Notes: a model not told the origin generated them from the sequence alone. A stretch of DNA of 64,000 nucleotides from Colias croceus (GCF_905220415.1 NC_059549.1:4340001-4404000), one strand, 5' to 3'. Counted from the stretch's first letter, positions 13,441-24,187 are shown. Numbers and translations are program-made.

Positions 13441-15194
13441 GAAAAGTTATGATGAGACGAAGTTGATAGAATTCTCTGCTGAAAGTTTAAGTGCAAATGA
13501 TTTGGGAGTTCACAAAAACTAGAGCAGCTGGTCAAAAGTAAATATTTATATTAATTTATAAGCAGGGTTGCTTTGGTCTATGTTTGGTTAGAAGCTACTA
13601 ATATTAACAGTTTTGTAAGGAACACACCTACACATTTAACTTTTTTTTTTAATACAATATTAAGAATTGCAAGATAAACAACTAAAATGTTAAAATACTT
13701 GAAAAATGATTAACAAATAAAGTTTTTATTATTTAACAAACTATACCGACATTGATTAAAAAAAACATCTAAAATTACATACTCCATGACAAGCCCTTTA
13801 ATAATAAAAGTTTTACACACATATTAAGTGTAATTATTAAATTTTAAAGCAACAAACAATCAGTTTAAATCCAATTTATCTTTCACAGTTGTGTTGATTG
13901 CCGGCTTGCCCAAACATTGAACAAGGAAGTACCGACTTGGGAGATGATCATGTGGTAGTGAGAACTTCAAGTTGGGGGAGGCGCCACCATGTCTACACTT
14001 AAAATATTCATATTTGTATCATACATCTGAAAATGTAAAAATTTAATTGTACCTTAATATAGTACATTGTTTTCATTTTAAGTTTAATAAAAATGAAATT
14101 AAAAGTATACATAAGTACTGCAAGTTTTTAAATGATTTATCGACTCTTTATTATGCAAATACAATAATTGATTTAAATATAAAATAAAAATATAAATACC
14201 AACTATTAGTGTAGGAATTATTCATTGCGATGTAAATATAAAGTTTTTGTTTATTGCATTTTAAGTTTTAAAAGCTGGTATTATAAATAAGACTTTATTT
14301 TTTTAATCAAGAGTCTTTTTAATATGCTATTTACTTACAAATTTGGATTTGAGTAATATACCTAATTGTTTTTAGTTAATATTTAATCAAAATAGAATTG
14401 AATCTATTTTCAAATAATTCCATGTTTTATTACATTTTTTTATATATAAATGTTATCAAGAGAAGTAAAGGAACAAATGATTTGTCAATTATAAATAAAA
14501 AGGACTAAATAAAGATTTTGGATTTATAAAATATGTTTTTAATTGCACTAATACATTTAAAGCATGATATTGCTTCCTATTGAAAAAAATATATTCATGT
14601 TGCGCTGGCACTTTATAGCTTCTTGAATACTATCAATGCATCCATGTGGTTACGCTGGGTAATCTTATCCCTAGTGCTCGGAATTGATTGTAGAATCTGG
14701 AAATAAATAATGGTTTTATTTCTCAAAATTAAATGAGATCCCTAACATAAGTATAATATGGGTAGTGCATTTGAGTGTAGATTTACTTTTAAGTGTTTTA
14801 TTACATAAATAATATAACAATATGATAAAATATATTGAATCAAGAAGAAATAATAAACAATCTTTTATAGATTTACATTAAGTATTAGATAAAATTTATG
14901 TTTAGAGATTATGTAGGGTTGCATTTTATTATATAGAGAAATAACAAGTGGAGAATGTGTACATAAATAAACGTATTTTTAAATATACTCTTAAGATTTG
15001 CCTTGGGTATGGTACTTACATTACTTTTATCTTACACAGATAGGTTATAATTGTATTTTCAGATTGTTCATATGATGCCCCCATATCTCATAGAGACTCG
15101 TGATGATTGCGCACTTCGCAATAATAAATTATTTACACGATTCTTCTTAAATCAAAAGGTTTGAAGCCTTTTCTTGGAACAACCCGATGTAGTT
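13441..15194 (-). repeat. Right arm of the long inverted repeat
   Basis: This arm is the reverse complement of 11003-12746. The outer end is marked by CGGGTTGTTC on its complement, matching CGGCTTGTTC at 11011. The inner end falls where CATAACTTTT, shared by both arms, gives way to unrelated sequence. It has its own small indels relative to the left arm, for example around 14040-14080, where the run of bases before ATTTAATTG differs. Confidence 0.95.
14544..14700 (-). pseudogene. PIF/Harbinger transposase relic in the right arm (mirror copy)
   Basis: This is the mirror image of the left-arm relic. On the minus strand the GCIDSIQEA segment is preserved, then a small change near 14610 (TATAAAG in place of the left arm's CATGGT) breaks the frame. 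The QYH.LNV end is readable and lacks the stop seen in the left copy, continuing LVQL. Independent lesions in the two copies show that both have been decaying since they were duplicated. Confidence 0.5.
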
Positions 15195-15663
15195 ATGTTA
15201 ATTTTGCATTTTTAATATAATAAATGTATTATCTTCTTTAAAAGCTTCATTTATTAAATAGATTTCCAACTACATACCTACGTTTCACTTAAATTTGATG
15301 TGTATTCTTTTAATAATATTCAAAATAATGTTATAAAAGTTCCATATTTACAACTTTACTAAAATTGCTAAAAACTGTCATTAATGACATTTTATCAAGA
15401 ATGCTAAATGTCAAAGAGAGTGTGCCGGTTCCAATTTTTCGATTGACGTCTCGAAACAGTCTTGTTGCAATTGGTTTACATATGTTTTAGAAGGTCCCGG
15501 TGCCAAAAAAGTAAGATTATTTTGTGAACGCAACAAAACGTACCCATAATAAGACTGTTATTCTAAAGGTGCCGGTTACCCCCCTGTACAACTTTTTCGC
15601 GCGGTGCCGTTGTCTACTCGCATACGTGATTTAGTGTTAGTGATACTAAAGTTTTTCATAAAC

Positions 15664-15761
15664 ATGGTGAATTTTGGTGGCCAAAACATTGATGGTGAGA
15701 ACATTAGGAAGAAAATGTTGCGAAAGCAGATAAAAAAACTACAGTTATTGAACCCAAATAG
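15664..15761 (+). pseudogene. Exon 1 of a decayed three-exon plus-strand mini-gene
   Basis: Seen: an ATG after a short GC-richer leader opens 32 codons beginning MVNFGGQNIDGENIRKK, followed by Lys/Arg-rich sequence ending QLLNPN, with two bases left and the donor AATAG|gtaagt. It starts 78 bp outside the right TIR of the foldback element. The product is unrecognised. Harbinger transposons normally carry a second, DNA-binding accessory gene, so this could be its remnant (inference), but no Myb or MADF signature is visible. The clean donor, the compatible exons downstream and the poly(A) signal argue that it was once a real gene. Confidence 0.5.
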
Positions 15762-15856
15762 GTAAGTTTGATGTTTATCATGCTTATTTATATTTATTAT
15801 GTCTTTCGGCCGCTACAAGTCTAAAGATTTCAACTTCCAATATATTGATTACTAGG

Positions 15857-16005
15857 TATATTTACAAGTCTAATTTGAGAAACGCATAAATCAAAATTTG
15901 AAAGTTATTTTTACTTGTAATAATTAGTAATAAATATTATTTTAATTTTTTGGAGTATTATATGTTTACTAAGTCTGAATTGAGCAACGCACAAATCAAG
16001 ATTTT
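15857..16005. repeat. Diverged tandem duplication in mini-gene intron 1
   Basis: Two copies about 104 bp apart share AAGTCT..ATTGAG.AACGCA.AAATCAA (15866-15900 and 15971-16005). They are clearly related but differ at many positions. Neither is open for long. Confidence 0.6.
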
Positions 16006-16042
16006 ATAATTTTATGCACTCCGTCTTTATTTTTATTTATAA

Positions 16043-16229
16043 CTAGAGGTCCGCCCCGGCTTCGCCCGTGGTACATATTTCGCAATAAAAGGTAGCCTAT
16101 GTCCTTTCTCGGGTATCAAAATATCTCCATACCAAATTTCATGCAAATTGGTTCAGTAGTTTAGGCGTGATTGAGTAACAGACAGACAGACAGACAGAGT
16201 TACTTTCGCATTTATAATATTAGTATGGA
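16043..16229 (-). mobile_element. Non-autonomous Helitron-like element (inside the mini-gene intron)
   Basis: On the minus strand it begins TCCATACTAATATTATAAA and ends CGGACCTCTAG, followed by T. A TC start, a CTAG end and insertion between A and T are the Helitron rules. It shares its last 60 or so bases with the copy at 49911-50097 (ATAGGCTACCTTTTATTGCG, then CCACGGGCGAAG). A (GACA)n run lies near its start. It resembles the short non-autonomous Helitrons common in Lepidoptera. No coding capacity. Confidence 0.7.
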
Positions 16230-16344
16230 AGTATGGATTTTATTATTGGTATAGAATAGATAAGTAATGTTTTAGTTTTTTTTTGAGATTTCATCTTCCA
16301 ATAAATATACTACTGATTTGTGTATGTATGTTTATTTCTAACAG

Positions 16345-16464
16345 CGAAGCGCGACCACGAAAAATCCGATGAGCAGCCTGCAAGCCAGGACGCAATAAAA
16401 GACAAACCATGATTACCAGAAACTGATGTGGATCTTCAGACAGTTTCATATAGTACTTTTTTGT
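16345..16464 (+). pseudogene. Exon 2 of the mini-gene, with a 1-nt slip and an in-frame stop
   Basis: Seen: acceptor gtttatttctaacag, donor TTTTTTGT|gtaagt. Joined to exon 1 it reads SEARPRK and then hits a stop. One base less in the run of five As near 16364 would open SDEQPASQDAIKDKP, so a homopolymer slip is likely. A TGA follows KDKP, after which LPETDVDLQTVSYSTFL stays open to the donor in the frame that exon 3 needs. Two lesions in 120 nt mark it as a pseudogene, unless editing, another splice form or a sequence error is involved. Confidence 0.5.
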
Positions 16465-16640
16465 GTAAGTTTATCTTATGTTATTTATTTATAAGTCATA
16501 AGATTGAAGATAGTAAAATATTTCAGACTAGTGTAAGTTATCACTGGCTGGTTACCACTTACCAAAATTTGTTTTTATGCATATTATGCATAAGCATAAT
16601 TACTTGTAAATTTTATATAAAAAAATATTTGAAAAATTTG

Positions 16641-16900
16641 TATGACGATGCCGACAGTCGACTTTTTTTACGAGCTCGGACAATAGAGCGATAAATGAAC
16701 GGACACAGCTGCGAAATTTTACTAATTTTTATAAAAGCACTTGTTATACTAATTGCGGTCAACCGTAAAATTTTGCAAACAAAAGAACGATTTTCTCAGA
16801 AAGTTTGCTGTGTATGACGCCGACAATCGAGTTTATTACGGACTAGGATAATAAAGCGACAAAGGAACGTACACAGCTGCGCAATTTTTTCTAGTTTTGT
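16641..16900. repeat. Diverged tandem duplication in mini-gene intron 2
   Basis: Two copies about 170 bp apart (16641-16731 and 16811-16900) share TATGACG..GCCGAC, then AATA.AGCGA.AAA.GAACG, then ACACAGCTGCG. They are GC-richer than the intron around them, and the short CACAGCTGCG core is nearly identical in both. Function unknown. Confidence 0.65.
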
Positions 16901-17034
16901 GATGAAAGTATCTTTATAATAATCGTGGTATTATAATTGGTTTATCAATGAATTTTTCTATAAATCTTTTTTTGTTATACAGAATTTTCGTTTCATTCAT
17001 TCTCTCCTATTATAACTTATTGTGGTTGTTTCAG

Positions 17035-17151
17035 CAGCACAATGTACAAGGACAGCTCAAAATGACGAGCAAGAAACATATTTATTTTCGGAACAAGGTG
17101 AAGAAGAAAAAATGAAAGTCGTATCAAGAAGATAAACATTGGAACAATAAA
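17035..17151 (+). pseudogene. Terminal exon of the mini-gene with poly(A) signal
   Basis: Seen: acceptor tgtggttgtttcag, then, in phase with exon 2, SAQCTRTAQNDEQETYLF followed by SEQGEEEKMKVVSRR and a stop at 17133-17135. AATAAA lies 11 bases after the stop (17146-17151). The reading frame across this exon is intact, unlike exon 2. The tail is acidic, then basic. A Helitron begins 80 bp downstream. Acceptor quality, matching phase and the adjacent poly(A) signal support a former gene. Confidence 0.5.
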
Positions 17152-17231
17152 ATAGTACCAAAACCAGCATTCGAAAATATCTGTTATGTTATGTTATATT
17201 ATATATCAAATGTCAAAATTCTATCTTATTA

Positions 17232-17426
17232 TCTATACTAATATTATAAATCTAAAGAGTTTGTTTGTTTGTTTGAACGCGCTAATCTCGGGAACTACTG
17301 GTCCGATTTGAAAAATTCTTTCGGTGTTAGATAGCCCATTTATCGAGGAAGGCTATAGGCTATATATCATCACGCTAAGACCAACAGGAACGGAGCAATG
17401 CGGGTGAAACCGCGGGGAACAGCTAG
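17232..17426 (+). mobile_element. Non-autonomous Helitron-like element (copy 2)
   Basis: It starts TCTATACTAATATTATAAA, preceded by A, has a TTTG run, then AACGCGCTAATCTCGGGAAC, and ends GGGGAACAGCTAG followed by T. It is nearly identical over its length to the copy at 23575-23769, so both derive from one recently active subfamily. Lies 80 bp past the mini-gene poly(A) signal. Confidence 0.8.
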
Positions 17427-17771
17427 TATATCATATATCTGATATTAAATATATCAAAATGTCGGATATATTTATTAAAAAAAAATCAAAATTGTAAATA
17501 ATATTTTTTTGTTATTGATTTTTTCAATAAATATGATATATATTATGTAAAAAAAAAAACCAAACGTAAATAGCATAAGTCTATTATGTATTTTTATTAT
17601 CATATTGTACGTAAAGTCCCCATGACGAAAAACTATAAAATATTTTGTTTACAAAGATGTTCAAATAACTTATATAGGTAGCGACAATTCTAACAATAAC
17701 AAATCATTTCATCATAAAATAAATTAGTCGCAAGCTCACTTTTTGTAACCAGACTTGTACCAATTAAAAAT

Positions 17772-17804
17772 CGACCTTCGTGCAAAGGAACAAAGGTCGT
17801 TTTT
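17772..17804 (+). other. Hairpin followed by a T tract
   Basis: CGACCTT (17772-17778) pairs with AAGGTCG (17793-17799) across a 14-nt loop, followed at once by TTTTT. It looks like an intrinsic terminator but lies in eukaryotic intron-like DNA; TTTTT would also stop RNA polymerase III. No Pol III promoter boxes were recognised upstream. Confidence 0.5.
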
Positions 17805-17817
17805 CTAGTCCGATGGG

Positions 17818-17843
17818 TCCGGCAACGAAAAGACGTTGCCGGA
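17818..17843. other. Perfect 10-bp GC-rich hairpin
   Basis: TCCGGCAACG, a six-base loop AAAAGA, then CGTTGCCGGA: a perfect inverted repeat 14 bp after the T tract of the previous hairpin. With that neighbour it forms a paired-hairpin module unlike the AT-rich flanks. Confidence 0.7.
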
Positions 17844-17888
17844 TCGCTTTACTCGGCTTTAACCGCGCGAATATAAGAATTTAAGTAA

Positions 17889-17901
17889 AGTTCATTGAAC
17901 C
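17889..17901. promoter_or_regulatory. Full match to the ecdysone response element consensus
   Basis: AGTTCATTGAACC fits the EcR/USP inverted-repeat consensus RGKTCANTGAMCY at all 13 positions. By simple counting, such a match is expected less than once in ten windows of this size. It lies 45 bp from the perfect hairpin, in a GC-richer block (17770-18010) about 1.2 kb past exon D. Binding is inferred, not shown. Confidence 0.45.
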
Positions 17902-19156
17902 TCCGTTAGTTCCGTATGTTTCCGTCATCTATTCAGTTGTGTGGCATGGCGAGGGGATTTTCGTGAAGCGTCCCGCGCGCTCTTATGCTCCACCCAGGGG
18001 GCGTAGCCCAAAAGGTGCACAAACACGATTGTATTTCGTCTTAATGATCAACAACAACCGGTTACTTTGATCATTATTAGACTACACGTTGTAATTTATA
18101 TGATAATGTTAGTATCGCTGTTTACTTAAGACTTGGCATACGACGCTGGCGCCCTTTAAATGTAAACAGAACGAGTTCCTCCAACCTACATTTAAAGTAA
18201 GTTTACCTCGAACGTAAAAACAAGTTCCAGTTAACATATGCACTTCACAACCGATACATGACAAACAAGAATAAAATAAATAACAATTAGCTGCGCGTAC
18301 CGTTGCAGAAGGTAAAATAAGCGTATTCGATGAAGTCAATGCAAGCAGATTGAATAAGAGGAAAAAAGAATAATGTAGAAACATCTATTGAAAACGATAT
18401 GACCCCGTTACTCGGATGCCTAATTGAAATTTAGATAAAGAAATGATAATACCAAATGCACACTTCGTCCGCTCTGACCTCTGTATTTTAAGATCACCGG
18501 GTGTGAAGTATAAGTGGTCATAAATACGCAGATGACGCTTGGACAAACAAAGAAATCAATCTGAATGTGAAATTCTGATCTCGATTTTCCAATACAAATA
18601 ACATAAGGGTGTGTGCACATAATCGGTAACAAGAGATCGATGAAAATAATGAAAGTATTTACAACAATCAAATGTACGAATTAAGTTCATCCGATCATGA
18701 CTAATTTTAGTTAGAACAGGCTGAAGTTTCAAACTACAATAGCAAGATATTAACAACGCAGGCATGTAATTTCCTTCCCTAGTTACAAATATTTTAGCCC
18801 TCCACCAATGAAACATTTTCGACGTGCCGCAAATTTTCGTTAATCCCTAAATTCCCATCTGTACAGTAAGCCCGCCCTTAGCTTCAACGTGACATTAAAA
18901 AAACATGAATCTGTTGCGTTAAGGTGACGACAGTGGTACGCAGTTTATTTGGTTTTAAAATTTTTATCAAACGTATGAACTCCATTAATATGAAACCGTT
19001 GAATGATTTATTTCCATATAACACAGTGAGGAAACTAGTCACTCAAATCACTCCTACTTTCTACGAATATTGTTTACTATTCCTGTCTAAACTGACTATA
19101 ACATAATATAATACAATACATTCAAAGTAACTTTAAAGAAAAACCCGAATTATTAC

Positions 19157-19198
19157 CTTTTTTATTACTCTCTACTGGTTCCAGCTCAGGTGATGTAC
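19157..19198 (-). CDS. Exon D of the minus-strand gene (42-nt symmetric microexon)
   Basis: Seen: the acceptor is ctcattatttccag, the exon begins GTACATCACC at 19198, and the donor AAAAAAG|gtaata falls at 19156. Starting with two bases that complete the Gly codon left by exon B, it reads TSPELEPVESNKK and leaves one base, G. The other two frames contain stops. Phase 1 at both ends and a length of 42 nt (14 codons) make it a symmetric exon that can be skipped without a frameshift, so it may be alternatively spliced (inference). The peptide is acidic with a terminal Lys pair. The next exon was not found in the remaining 19 kb, so the gene probably continues off the left edge. Its small size makes it less certain than exon B. 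Confidence 0.65.
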
Positions 19199-22100
19199 CT
19201 GGAAATAATGAGAATTTGATGTTAAAATATTTAGATTTAATAAAACCAAAATAGAATAAAAATCTAATGGAATCTAGTTACGAAAGGTTCAATATTTATT
19301 CATGGTATATTTACAAAGTTGGCAAGAACGACGGGTCGAGACCGGTTACAGAAACCCGTTTTGGCTGTAAAAGGTGCGTGAAATAAACAACCTCATTTAA
19401 TTTAGATATATTTTTTTATGCTGCACCACTCTTGAAATATATAATTTATTCTAGTTTAATGGCTCATTTACGAGTTCCTACATTTCCGGCCAATTTGATG
19501 ATAGCACTTATTTATTCATTGATACTTTTACAACAGGACACTGAGTACTTGTCGGGAATACAATTACAGCAGTAATATCGAGTGCAATGGCACTAAGCAG
19601 GTGGTCAGTAGGCACATTTCTGATATCTATTTTAGTTCCCCGCATCGTTTGTCAACCGTTTGCAGCTGGCAGGCACCAGTCCATAAAGTTATATATTTCA
19701 TGGACTTAATAGCTTTGTGATTCGCTCCAACCCCCTCGTAACTTTAGAAAAAAACCTGGATAACGATCTTTTTTATAGCCCCATGCTTTTTGCAACATGA
19801 TATAAAACCCTCACGCATATAATCCTATCGGAGAAAAAACGCATGTAACTTTCGAGTCCCTAAAATAAATATGATGTAGCCCTTGATCAACAATTCTTGT
19901 CTGTGTTGCAAGCTGTATCCACATACTTATGTTAAATATTACCATTGCTTAACTGTAAGTTCCTGACAATTAACCTTATTTAAAAGTCATGTAAAAATGT
20001 ATCCAAATTTGGTTGCAGACTTGCCAGACTAGCAATTAATTCATCGAGAAACCTGATAACCATAATTGAAGTGTAGGTGTAAATCGAGAAACAGCTGAGT
20101 ATTTAATGTTCTCGTGAGTCGCCTGACATTTTATAAGAACCGGTTTATAAGTTATGCAATAGAAAACATATTCACGTAATGATATGCAGCGACAGCCGCT
20201 TTTTAGCATAATCACCTGTCAATTGAAGTGAAATATGTTAGTTCAAACGGTCGATATTTCTAAATACAGTTTTAATGCTCGTGATCAATAAAAATAATAA
20301 TGATTTGACTTTGATTAAAGCTCTATTAGCCTCTTATTTTAAAATGTTATTATTCATGATAATGTGACCAAATGGAAAGGTATGAATGAATGATATCGCA
20401 CCAAATTAGGTAAATGTTACAGTAGTTTAAATTTAAAGAAACATTTGTAATATATAATTAATGTTGTGTTAAATATACACACGCCTACATTCCATACTAT
20501 GCCTACAAAGACACCTCCTCCACACAAGTACCTACACATTTATTTATGGTAAGTCTAGGTAGTTGAGATAAATGCCTAACATCGTCGTAGCTGGCATAAA
20601 ATATCTCTACATTAGCTTACACCAGTCTAGGGCTTATCCAGTTAGGGTAGATTTCTCACGCAGGTGTGCGCTGTAAGATGGATTAAATGCATTTATTACA
20701 ACAACTCGACACAAGTTATCATATAGCGAGACAAATTTATGATTACACAAAGATGCTTGCGCGTCCAATTCGCCTAATCTCTACACTAATGCTACTTGAA
20801 TACAGATACTGTTTTTTGTATTATCTGCTTCTGAACTATCGTCTTATTTGATCCAATTTTCATTGGCAACTTGACCTCTAGTAGAAATATCCTTAGAGGT
20901 TTCCTGTTTCATAACCTCCATTTTTTTGCCCTGACTAATAGCCGTCGACATACTTGACGGAGAGCAAAAAAACACGTTGTTTTCTCCTTAAAGGCACCGC
21001 GAGCGCCTTTCTTGATCGGTATGCGGAGGAACCAGTCCGCAAACTGGTTTGAACGTGAGAAATGGGCACCCTCCCTCGTACATTGTCAGATATTCCATGA
21101 CTAAAATTCTGGACCACAAAGTTAATGACTGGTATAAAACAAGGACCTGATGGAAAGTTTCGAGACTGCCAACATTTTTTTAATTAAGATGAATCTACCT
21201 CAAGGTGATCATTTTACGTTAACTTTTACTACAAACTGTTTTTCTACGATTTTTTGTTTAGATTAAATAGTTAAATACCTATAAAAAGTATTTTATGAAA
21301 AGATAGTTATCTTCAGTTGGTGCTTGGTACTTTTAATTCAAACGTACATATTAGTGGATTGTACAAAAATTGAGGCTAGACTTTTAACTCTTTATGCTTT
21401 TAAGTTCAAGAATAAATAAACATAGAGTTGTGAAATATTAATAAAGCGGAATGTAAGTATCGATACTTATACAAGATGAGCGCGATATAAAAAAGTTATA
21501 AGATCAGCAGCTGATATACTGAGAAGAAGAATTAATTTTATGACTCCTAAAACGCTACACAAACCTGTTTGGTTAATTTAAGAGACAGTCTAACGGATGT
21601 AGTCTAACCACTCTTGTGGGAGGAGATCACCAATACGACCGGATAAAGCTCATTCAATTTATATGTACAATTAAACACGACATACGTACCGTGAAATTGA
21701 TTTGAAACACTCAAGTTACAACACGTAATCATTATATGTGGGCATATATTATGTACATATGCTATTTACGTTTACATGTACATAAAGCATAGATAATAGG
21801 TATCGTGTTTAAAAAGACGTATAACATTACTCATTCATCGTGCTCTGTTTATGATAAATTATACCAGCGATGATGTGTAGGTATTGAAAACAAGCCCGCA
21901 CTTGGCAAACCTCTCTGTTATTAAACAGACAAAATGGTAAACGAGGTCTGGCATAGCTAAATATAAATCATAGCCCGATATGAGTTTACGCAGATCTAAC
22001 TTTCGTGGGAACGAGGTCAATAGTTTTGGCATACGTTCTTAGAGTCGAAATAAGGCAACTCCAAATGTTTTATGTAAAGGGTGACATTGAGTGGAACAGA

Positions 22101-23574
22101 CGGCAGTTTTGCTTCAAAAATATCACGTTAAGTGTATTTGAAATAAAAAAGAAGTAGTTACAAAATTGGACGTCTGAAGGTGAACATGACTCATTAATAA
22201 TTAATAACACTGAAAAAAAAAAGATAATTTTGTGCGAGTTTACTATTAGGAATGTTCCAATATATCAAATAATATTTGCCATTATAATACTGAATGGTAC
22301 TGAGTAAATTAATGGAGGATAAGTTAACGGTCACGAGGAAGATCACGTTGCAGGCTGCGGCAAATACGTGTGACGAGATGACGAGGTTGTTAAATAAATC
22401 ACTATTCTAGTACCTACTAATAAATCAGTTATAACAACAAAATGGTTATTGAGCAATTGTTTTGTAGTAATAAAATAATAAACACCGCTTATTCAACAAC
22501 GTCATCTAGCAAAAAAGAAAGCGATTTTGTTTGAGTTATTTGTTTCTAAATATTATTGCAATTAATATAAAAAATTAATATTGCTCATCCTTACATAATT
22601 AATATTATAATGGAATGAAAATAATGACAAAATTAAAATGTTACATATTTTACATGAATTGCTTACGTGCGTGCGCATACAGACATGATAATATGCCGAA
22701 TTTAAATCGAGCGTATTAGGTCATCATTCTACAATAGCTTTTATCGAATGTAGTGTATGAATTATCTGTATTTTAAATTTATCACTCCATATACATACGA
22801 CAAGATTAATGTACGATAGATAAAAGGCAAAATATAGTGAGGAATTGTAATAATTATTATCGTTTCCACATGCTGTTGTTTTAGCGCGTAATACGTAATT
22901 ACATTTGTTTCATACATTATTATTGCAATAGAGCGATGGATTTGATTTAGCCAATACGAATAAAGCGCTATAATACGATCAACACCATTTGCACAACTCA
23001 TAACACGAATACTTTATTAGTTATTCATCGCTTTGTTTTTACATATTCGTATTTGGTCATTCCAACGTTCACTATTTTTGACTTAATTTGACCTCGAAGC
23101 GTTTAGATAACCCGCAGAACAGGTTTATATAAGAATACGTTACTAAATAACATAAGAATAACACGAACTGTCTACGTCTAATAAAATATATCAAAATTGC
23201 TAGCTAAAAAAAATTTCTGAACTTATAAAGTATTAAGTACATCCCCCATATCAATTTGATTGATAGTACGTTCAAGAAAATGAATGACCGTTCTATGTGA
23301 GCGCAGATATTTTCAGATCACGGAAGCCATATAATAAACGTCGGTATATATTATATTCTCTATAATATATACAAGTTAAGTCGTTGAAATGTAAACAGAT
23401 CAAGGTGGAGAAAATCATTTCACTGTATCATCAGCAGCTCGCTGACTGAATAATATAAAACCGTGCGTCAATTGTGAATTGGAAATTTAAATCTGTTTTG
23501 ATACGTGAATTAATGTACCCATGTTATTTTGTCATTCATATGTGAATTTGTATCAAAAAAACATTATGTAATAA

Positions 23575-23769
23575 TCTATACTAATATTATAAAGCTGAAA
23601 AGTTTGTTTGTTTGTTTGAACGCGCTTATCTCGGGAACTACAGGTCCGATTTGAAAAATTCTTTCGGTGTTAGATAGCCCATTTATCGAGGAAGGTTATA
23701 GGCTATATAACATCACACTACGGCCAACAGGAGTTGAGCTACGGGGGTGAAACCGCGCGGAGCAGCTAG
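23575..23769 (+). mobile_element. Non-autonomous Helitron-like element (copy 3)
   Basis: Same subfamily as 17232-17426: TCTATACTAATATTATAAA start, a TTTG run, CGATTTGAAAAATTCTTTCG in the body, and a GGAGCAGCTAG end followed by T. Scattered substitutions only. Noncoding, within the 31-kb intron. Confidence 0.8.
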
Positions 23770-24154
23770 TGATGAATAAACACATATCTCAAGCAGCGTA
23801 CAAAATAAAACCACGTCTATTAAGAAGCTCTTTAAACAATATGCTTTTAAACCCACATAAAGTTAAAATACCTACATTAAATTTCTTTCAATAGAATATG
23901 TATAGAAGATGCAATAACGTATGGAGGTCACAGAAACGCAGCGTTCCCATGGCCGTCGGAAACAATAACAGAATCGCGCGCTCCGAGCACATAAAAGCTG
24001 AGAACAATCGGGCCAGTGGAAACAAGAGAGCGATATAAATCAAGCTAAACATTGCGTGCACTGCCCGGCTATAGATCCTCGGGTTTCGTTTCTGCACGCC
24101 TTCCCGCCGCCCGCTTATAATAATTATCGAGTACTTTCGCCTACCAAGCTCGAC

Positions 24155-24187
24155 GCCATCTTGCTATTTATGTTGCAAAATGGCGGC
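24155..24187. promoter_or_regulatory. Paired YY1/Pho-like motifs
   Basis: GCCATCTTG (24155-24163) and AAAATGGCGGC (24177-24187) face each other 13 bp apart. Both carry the GCCAT core bound by YY1 and its insect homologue Pho, and the second fits the long YY1 form. The surrounding 24.05-24.42 kb is GC-richer than the intron average. Confidence 0.4.

Larger units (their letters stand above)
10781..15586. mobile_element. Foldback DNA element with 17-bp TIRs and 1.75-kb inverted arms
   Basis: Seen: CAGGGGGGTAACCGGCA at 10781-10797 recurs as its exact reverse complement at 15570-15586. Between them are two long inverted arms (11003-12746 and 13441-15194) around a loop. No matching target-site duplication was found: the flanks are gagcagtc on the left and tacaactt on the right, so the element is old, rearranged, or its ends are defined differently. 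Decayed PIF/Harbinger transposase pieces lie in both arms, which suggests derivation from a Harbinger-type DNA transposon by inverted duplication (inference). It carries no intact transposase and should be non-autonomous. It sits downstream of exon D in transcription order and immediately upstream of the plus-strand mini-gene. Confidence 0.75.
17427..19156. other. Intron-like DNA between copy-2 Helitron and exon D
   Basis: First 330 bp are extremely AT-rich with long A runs. The hairpin/ecdysone-element block follows (17770-18010). Beyond that, nothing recognised up to the exon D donor. Confidence 0.6.
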
